16,763 nt of DNA from Planctomycetia bacterium (GTDB lineage: Bacteria > Planctomycetota > UBA1135 > GCA-002686595), in the NCBI GenBank assembly GCA_005778045.1, contig SXKQ01000128.1, positions 1-16,763 on the forward strand. Reading direction: 5' to 3'. The translations under genes were made by a program, and so were the position numbers. The notes beneath the pieces are model-generated. The model was not told the origin of the DNA. It made no database searches and was given only the letters and a program-made list of their open reading frames with translations. Each line of letters starts with the position of its first letter. The stretch's first letter is position 1. Below are positions 12,572 through 16,763 of this stretch, in pieces.

Positions 12572-14770
12572 CTATTTGGCCTTGAGCGTCTCGGGCAGCC
12601 ACTCGGGCAAGCGCTCGACCGCCTTGCGCGCTCTCTCGCTCGTGGGCACTCCCCAAGCCTCGAAGAACGGCCCGAGGTTTTTGCCGGTCGCTTCGGAGAG
12701 CCGCACGAGCCACGCGTCGCGCCTTTCGTCTTCGTTCTGCGGGAGCTCGTCTCTCGAGAGTGGGATGTAGCTCGCGAACGCCTTGCGGAAGGGCTCCCAA
12801 CCGAACGCGTCGCGCACTTGCACGTACATCGAGAGGGCGAGGAACGGATCGGACTTCCACTGGTCGAACTTCGCGCCGCCAGCGAGGTGGCGCTCGAGGG
12901 ACGGCGGCTCGTTCACGCCCGGGTGCCCGCGCTCGCCCTGTGGCAGCTTGCAGCAGCGCTCGAGCGAGTAGAGACCGATCACGTTGTTCGTGACCTCGCC
13001 GGTCCCATCAAAGGTCCACTCGCCACGCTGGAGGTTGTGGCCGAGCTCGTGCACGAAGCCCCACATTCCGTCGCCTGTCTCGAGGCGCGGCAAGTCGACG
13101 ACGGCATCGATGATGTCGAGGTGCGTCATCACGGGATAGCCGGAGTGCATGTAGCCCGCGCTGATCTGGCGATCCGCGACGAAGCGCTCGGGCCGCGAGC
13201 GGTCCTTCGGGATGCCGACCAGCTCGGACTGCGCGTCGACGATGGTATCCCAGAAACGCATGAGAGCCTCGGGGTCGTCGAGCCCGCGAATCGCACTCGA
13301 AGGCACGCTGATGACGAGCCTGCGCGAGCCGATCTCGGCCCACGGTCCCGGTCGCGCCCGCTGCGCCGTGCGCCACTCCTCGAGCGAAGTCTCGCCGAGC
13401 AAGAAGCGCGGCGCGGGAACCGCGCCGCGCACTTGCACGCGCAGTCGCCCCGCCGTGCAGCCATCGGGGACCACCACGTACACCGGGCCTCCGAATGGAT
13501 TTGCCGCCGTGGCGAGTTTCTCGGACGCCGACACCTCGAGCGTGATTTCGGGCACGCGCTTCCACTCGTCGTGATGCCACAGGCCATCGGTGTGACAGCC
13601 GATGCGCAGGGCGAAGCCGCGTCCCGTGGCCTCGCTCGGCAACTGCAGCTCGATCTTTGCCCCCGGCCGCGCGTAGGCGCCGGTCGAGTGCCACCCGCCG
13701 AGCGTCGTGTCGAGCTCGACGCTGATCAACTGCGGTGGCGCATCGACGTCACCCGGGAAATCGGCTGCGGAGGCATGCGCACGTACCTTCGACGTGGGCA
13801 GCCGCCGCAGCATCTCCACCTGAATGCCCATCAATGCCCGACGCAGCGCATCCGTGCGCAGCAGCGGCCGCGCCTCGCTGGCGACGAGCTCCGCTTCGCG
13901 GGCCTTGACGAGCTTCTCGAGCTTCTCGCGGAAGGCGACGTCGCCATCGGGCATCCAGCGCAGCGCGAGTTGGAGCGAGACCTGTGCCTGCGCGAGCTCC
14001 GCGTCGCTCGCGCTCGCCTTGCCGGTATCGTTGGCAATGAGCAGGTCGAGCGCGCGAGCCGCGTGCACGAGCGGCGCCACCGGGCCGACCGCGATGTGCC
14101 CGCTCTTGTCCGTAGCGCCCGTGTAGCCGTCCGCGTAGGCGAGCCCCGCGCGCGCGAGCATCGCTTGTCCCGGTCGCGCCTCGATCAGCGCGCCCGGATG
14201 TCCCTGCAGCCAGCCCCACGGTGTGTCGCCGCACAGGAGCCCGCCGCCGCTCGCGACCCAGTCCCCGAGCCACTGCGCCTCGTCCGCGTCGAGCGACAGC
14301 GGTGCGCAGCCGATCAGCGCGAGCTTGTCGATTCCGTCCGGCTTGGCCCCGCGCGGGAGCTCGACCACTTCGAAGCCAGCCTCGCGGAACAGGCCAGCGA
14401 ACATCCCCGCGTGCACCCCGACCTTCAGCGAGCGCGCCTTCGACTTGGCGGCCCACTCGAGCAGCGCCTTCATGAGCTGCGCGGTCTCGCCCGGCCGCTT
14501 CGCCGCGGCGCCCGCGTACCCGTTGTGTCCGAACACGACCACGCGCCCGCCACCGATGCGCCCGCCGGCGACGATGGCCGCGCGCCCGCCGGAGTGCTCG
14601 GCGGCCACGATTGGGAACGCCTTGTCTCCGAATACCGCGAGCGGCCCCGGAATGCCGGTGCGCTCGAAGAGCGTCACTCCCTCGATGAGCTTGGCAGCAT
14701 CGTCCTGCGCGGAGGCGAGCGGGGACAGCAGGCAGATCCAGAGGGCGAGCAGCGTGGCGAGGGCGCGCAT
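12572..14770 (-). CDS. exported M60-like (enhancin/TCAF-type) zinc metallopeptidase
   Basis: A 732-aa protein with a Sec signal peptide (cleavage likely after SPLASA, residue 21). Residues about 35-230 resemble a class I amidotransferase-like fold, with a Gly-rich segment (GGGRVVVFGHNGY, about 74-86) and GDWVASGGGLLCGDTPWGW. Residues about 420-720 form the M60-like peptidase unit: FVHELGHN at 572-579 gives the HEXXH zinc site (His574, Glu575, His578), and Glu592 of TGEVTNNV is the probable third ligand. The C terminus (GPFFEAWGVPTS) is typical of the group. M60 peptidases often cut mucin-like O-glycosylated proteins, but TCAF-like members are not all proven proteases. The ATG at 14770 gives a clean leader; the frame is open further upstream only through cutC. 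It lies 29 bases after cutC, so may share its mRNA, though TATCAC precedes the start. Confidence 0.87.
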   Translation of the reverse strand: MRALATLLALWICLLSPLASAQDDAAKLIEGVTLFERTGIPGPLAVFGDKAFPIVAAEHSGGRAAIVAGGRIGGGRVVVFGHNGYAGAAAKRPGETAQLMKALLEWAAKSKARSLKVGVHAGMFAGLFREAGFEVVELPRGAKPDGIDKLALIGCAPLSLDADEAQWLGDWVASGGGLLCGDTPWGWLQGHPGALIEARPGQAMLARAGLAYADGYTGATDKSGHIAVGPVAPLVHAARALDLLIANDTGKASASDAELAQAQVSLQLALRWMPDGDVAFREKLEKLVKAREAELVASEARPLLRTDALRRALMGIQVEMLRRLPTSKVRAHASAADFPGDVDAPPQLISVELDTTLGGWHSTGAYARPGAKIELQLPSEATGRGFALRIGCHTDGLWHHDEWKRVPEITLEVSASEKLATAANPFGGPVYVVVPDGCTAGRLRVQVRGAVPAPRFLLGETSLEEWRTAQRARPGPWAEIGSRRLVISVPSSAIRGLDDPEALMRFWDTIVDAQSELVGIPKDRSRPERFVADRQISAGYMHSGYPVMTHLDIIDAVVDLPRLETGDGMWGFVHELGHNLQRGEWTFDGTGEVTNNVIGLYSLERCCKLPQGERGHPGVNEPPSLERHLAGGAKFDQWKSDPFLALSMYVQVRDAFGWEPFRKAFASYIPLSRDELPQNEDERRDAWLVRLSEATGKNLGPFFEAWGVPTSERARKAVERLPEWLPETLKAK

Positions 14771-14777
14771 GCCCAAC

Positions 14778-14783
14778 GTGATA
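14778..14783 (-). promoter_or_regulatory. possible -10 box (TATCAC) of the M60-like gene
   Basis: TATCAC on the minus strand ends seven bases before the ATG at 14770, one base further than in the other predicted leaderless promoters and with C at the last position. It could let the peptidase gene be transcribed apart from cutC. Confidence 0.3.
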
Positions 14784-14799
14784 CCCGCCGCACGCGGGT

Positions 14800-15420
14800 T
14801 CAGGCTAGCGGGAACACCGTCGAGCTGTGGATCTCGCGCACGCCGCTGTCCGCCACGATCTCGCGCCAGTTGTGGTTTCGCACGCCGCCGCCGGCGAGCA
14901 CCGCGATCCGGCTGCGCGAGCGGTCGACGAGGCGCCGGAGCTCCCGACGCCCCGCGTGCGCATCGCTGGCTCCGCCCGTCGTGAGCACACGCTCCACTCC
15001 GAGCCCGATGAGCTCGTCGAGCGCCGCGAGCTGGTCCGGCGTGCGGTCGAAGGCACGGTGGCAAGTCACTTTCAGAGGACGGGCGAGCGCAACCAGCTCG
15101 CGCATGCGCTCGATGTCGAGCGTCCCGTCCGCGCGCAGGACGCCAAACACGGCCGCCATCACCTTGCGCTCCTTGAGCCACGCGATGTCGGCGCGCATCG
15201 AGTCGAGTTCCGCTGAGTCGTAGGTGAAGTCGCCGCCGCGCGGTCGCACCATCACGCACAGTGGCAGCTTGGACTGTGCCTGCGCGAGCTCGAGCAGCCC
15301 GCGCGTCGGCGTCACGCCACCCACGTCGAGCCGCGAGCACAGCTCGATGCGCTGCGCCCCGCCGGCCTCTGCGCGCCGCAGATCCGCGATCGAGTCGACG
15401 ACGACTTCCAGCAGGGTCAT
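14800..15420 (-). CDS. cutC: CutC family protein
   Basis: A 206-aa TIM-barrel protein of the CutC family, once linked to copper handling in Escherichia coli, where this role is now disputed; the actual reaction is not known. All family marks are present: LLEVVVDS at the start, GAQRIELCS (21-29), GGVTPTRG (34-41), VMVRPRGGDFTY (56-67), VTCHRAFD (118-125), RVLTTGG (144-150), VLAGGGVRNHN (174-184) and EIHSS (196-200). It is about 40 residues shorter than the E. coli protein, as is common. Its ATG overlaps the stop of the permease gene as ATGA, so it is translated with the importer. That tie to a sugar-type ABC importer argues for a role in sugar metabolism rather than in metal balance. Confidence 0.95.
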   Translation of the reverse strand: MTLLEVVVDSIADLRRAEAGGAQRIELCSRLDVGGVTPTRGLLELAQAQSKLPLCVMVRPRGGDFTYDSAELDSMRADIAWLKERKVMAAVFGVLRADGTLDIERMRELVALARPLKVTCHRAFDRTPDQLAALDELIGLGVERVLTTGGASDAHAGRRELRRLVDRSRSRIAVLAGGGVRNHNWREIVADSGVREIHSSTVFPLA

Positions 15421-16526
15421 GGGGCCGAGCTCCGCGCACGCAGTCGATCGAGAGCGACCGCCGCGACGATGATTGCGCCGGTCACCAGTTCCTGCACCCA
15501 GTTGTCGAGCCCGAGCTTCGTGCAGCCGTTGTCGACCACCGTCATGATCAGCGCGCCGACGAGCGTGCCCGCGATCGAGCCCTGCCCGCCCGAGAGACTC
15601 GCGCCGCCGATGACCGCGGCCGCGATCACCTTGAGCTCGTAGCCCTGCGCCGTCGTCGGATCGCCCATCGAAAGGTAGGAGGTCTGCAGCACAGCCGCGA
15701 TGCCGGCGCAGGCGAGCGCGAGCACGTAGACAAGCACCTTGGTGCGCTCGACGCGCAGTCCGCACAGCCGGGCCGTCTCCTCGTTCGAGCCAACGGCCAG
15801 CACGTGGCGCCCGAAGACCGTCGAGCGCATCGCGAGGGCCGTGAGCAGCGCGACGGCGAGCAGGATCCACACGCCAGCCGGCAGTCCCGCACTGCCGCCG
15901 GTCGTCATCAGGCTGCGCAGGCTCTCCATGGACTTCATCGCCTGCGCGCTCTCGGCGTACACCGGCTGGTTGTCGCCAAGGCCCTTCGCGAGGCCGCGCA
16001 GCGCGCCCCACAACCCGAGCGTGACGATGAACGGCGAGAGCTCGACGCGCCCGAGCGCGCGCCGCAGCAGGAAGCCCGTGCCGATCGCGACCGCGAGCCC
16101 GATCGCCGCACCGAGCCAAGCACCGTACTGCTGCCCGAGCCACGCGCCGACACCGAGGCCGAGCGCGATGCCGGTCACGCGGCCGAGCTCGCCCACGACG
16201 AGCGCACCGATGCCCGCGCCGACGAGCGCCCCGGTCGCGACGCCCGCGAGCGCCGCGAGCCACGCCGGCGCTCCGGTCCGAACGAGCAGCGCGATCACCA
16301 TCGTTCCGAGCGCGATGGTCGAGCCCACGGATAGGTCGATGCCGCCGGAGACGATGATCCAAGTCGCGCCCACGGCTGCCGTACCGACCACCGCGGTCTG
16401 CAGCAGCATCAGCTCATGGTTGTTCCAGCTGGTGAACTTCGCGCCGCACAGCGCGGCGAAAAGCAGCCACGTGACGACGAGACCCAGAGCCGGCCCGATT
16501 CGCCGCAGGAGATCGCGTGCACTCAT
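15417..16526 (-). CDS. ribose-type ABC transporter permease (RbsC family)
   Basis: A 369-aa inner-membrane permease of the BPD_transp_2 family, which imports ribose, xylose, rhamnose or similar sugars. Family motifs are [11 protein letters not shown] (59-69), SPFIVTLG (164-171), [12 protein letters not shown] (246-257, the contact loop for the ATPase) and [26 protein letters not shown] (303-328). It is about 45 residues longer than RbsC because of an insert at about 112-158, Gly/Ala-rich with two extra hydrophobic stretches ([13 protein letters not shown] and [16 protein letters not shown]). It overlaps the ATPase gene and cutC by ATGA on both sides. A strong GGGAGG lies six bases before the ATG. 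The sugar transported cannot be told, and no substrate-binding protein is in the window. Confidence 0.93.
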   Translation of the reverse strand: MSARDLLRRIGPALGLVVTWLLFAALCGAKFTSWNNHELMLLQTAVVGTAAVGATWIIVSGGIDLSVGSTIALGTMVIALLVRTGAPAWLAALAGVATGALVGAGIGALVVGELGRVTGIALGLGVGAWLGQQYGAWLGAAIGLAVAIGTGFLLRRALGRVELSPFIVTLGLWGALRGLAKGLGDNQPVYAESAQAMKSMESLRSLMTTGGSAGLPAGVWILLAVALLTALAMRSTVFGRHVLAVGSNEETARLCGLRVERTKVLVYVLALACAGIAAVLQTSYLSMGDPTTAQGYELKVIAAAVIGGASLSGGQGSIAGTLVGALIMTVVDNGCTKLGLDNWVQELVTGAIIVAAVALDRLRARSSAP

Positions 16527-16763
16527 CTCGTTCCTCCCGCCGCCTCGAGCATCACGCCGCGCTCGTCGATCGCATCCACCCCGTGCGCGACGCCCAGCAC
16601 GCCGCGTGCCATGACCGCAATGCGATCACAGGTTCCGAACAGCTCGGGCAGGTAGCTCGACACCATGAGCACGGCCCTCGGCGCAGGTCCGCGTGCGAGC
16701 TCGTCGATCAGCCGGTAGATCTCCGCCTTCGCCGCGACGTCGACGCCGCGCGTCGGCTCGTCG
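16523..16763 (-). CDS. ribose-type ABC transporter ATPase (RbsA-like), C-terminal end only
   Basis: The last 79 residues of a sugar ABC ATPase; RbsA-type proteins have about 500 aa and two nucleotide-binding domains. The visible part starts inside Walker B of the second domain ([19 protein letters not shown]) and includes the H-loop position in [21 protein letters not shown], where Ser replaces His, as is usual for this family (SSELPE). The stop overlaps the permease start as ATGA. The 5' part lies beyond the window edge. Confidence 0.92.
   Translation of the reverse strand, partial: DEPTRGVDVAAKAEIYRLIDELARGPAPRAVLMVSSYLPELFGTCDRIAVMARGVLGVAHGVDAIDERGVMLEAAGGTR
16533..16538 (-). promoter_or_regulatory. 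Shine-Dalgarno site (GGGAGG) of the permease gene
   Basis: GGGAGG is six bases before the ATG at 16526, inside the ATPase gene. It is the strongest ribosome-binding site in the window and shows that this organism keeps Shine-Dalgarno initiation for operon-internal genes. Confidence 0.6.

Noticed and set aside
12335..15223. Plus-strand open frame of 962 codons
   Set aside because: It runs antisense across the M60-like and cutC genes, is very rich in Arg, Ala and Pro, and shows no domain. Long antisense frames are expected at this GC content.
14771..15439. N-terminal extension of the M60-like frame
   Set aside because: It overlaps cutC in another frame and encodes Arg/Ala-rich sequence; the ATG at 14770 starts a normal signal peptide.
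1..16763. CRISPR arrays, tRNA or rRNA genes, insertion sequences
   Set aside because: Looked for spaced direct repeats, tRNA cloverleaf features, rRNA cores and transposase frames; none was seen.

Overview
The window is very GC-rich and compact: nine complete genes without an obvious defect for each that is broken or cut, almost no intergenic DNA, and many exported enzymes with short hydrophobic leaders. Gene content (secreted glycosidases, an M60-type peptidase, PAC2, DUF4190/DUF2752 membrane proteins, exported SRPBCC repeats) fits an environmental Planctomycetota-type bacterium best. This is inference; there is no rRNA or marker gene, and Acidobacteriota, Verrucomicrobiota or Myxococcota cannot be excluded. 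The first and last genes are cut by the window edges.

Layout. (1) 1-564: 3' end of a Uup-like ABC-F ATPase gene. (2) 565-1695 (-): Ig-like lipoprotein, divergent from (3) 1743-3755 (+): an M49 dipeptidyl-peptidase III. (4) 3752-5647 (-): exported protein with two SRPBCC domains alternating with two beta-rich domains. (5) 5713-6657 (-): PAC2 family protein. (6) 6772-7047 (-): a 91-aa orphan integrase-arm-like protein behind a hairpin-rich leader (7091-7230) in the only sizeable non-coding stretch (7048-7366). (7) 7367-8048 (-): DUF2752 and DUF4190 small membrane proteins. (8) 8147-9232 (-): sialidase-like BNR protein, divergent from (9) 9271-11806 (+): an overlapping rhaM-GH95 fucosidase-type pair. 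(10) 11813-12554 (-): a broken DODA-type dioxygenase gene. (11) 12572-14770 (-): exported M60-like peptidase. (12) 14800-16763 (-): cutC, ribose-type ABC permease and ABC ATPase (cut by the edge), joined by 4-nt ATGA overlaps.

How the parts may work together. The sialidase-like protein, GH95 enzyme, deoxy-sugar mutarotase, M60-like peptidase and ribose-type importer would suit scavenging of sugar-decorated proteins or polysaccharides outside the inner membrane, with DPP III trimming peptides. This is a reading of context, not proof. Sharing of substrates is untested.

Signals beyond the genes. Several unlinked genes carry a TAnnnT-like -10 box ending exactly six bases before the start codon, which implies leaderless mRNAs. 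The clear exceptions are genes inside overlapping operons, which use Shine-Dalgarno sites, and the small integrase-arm-like gene, which has both a Shine-Dalgarno site and a series of stem-loops. The stem-loop leader with its orphan DNA-binding-like protein is the most novel-looking element. Two places (52-70 and 12041-12054) look like base-call or assembly errors in C/G runs, or real lesions.
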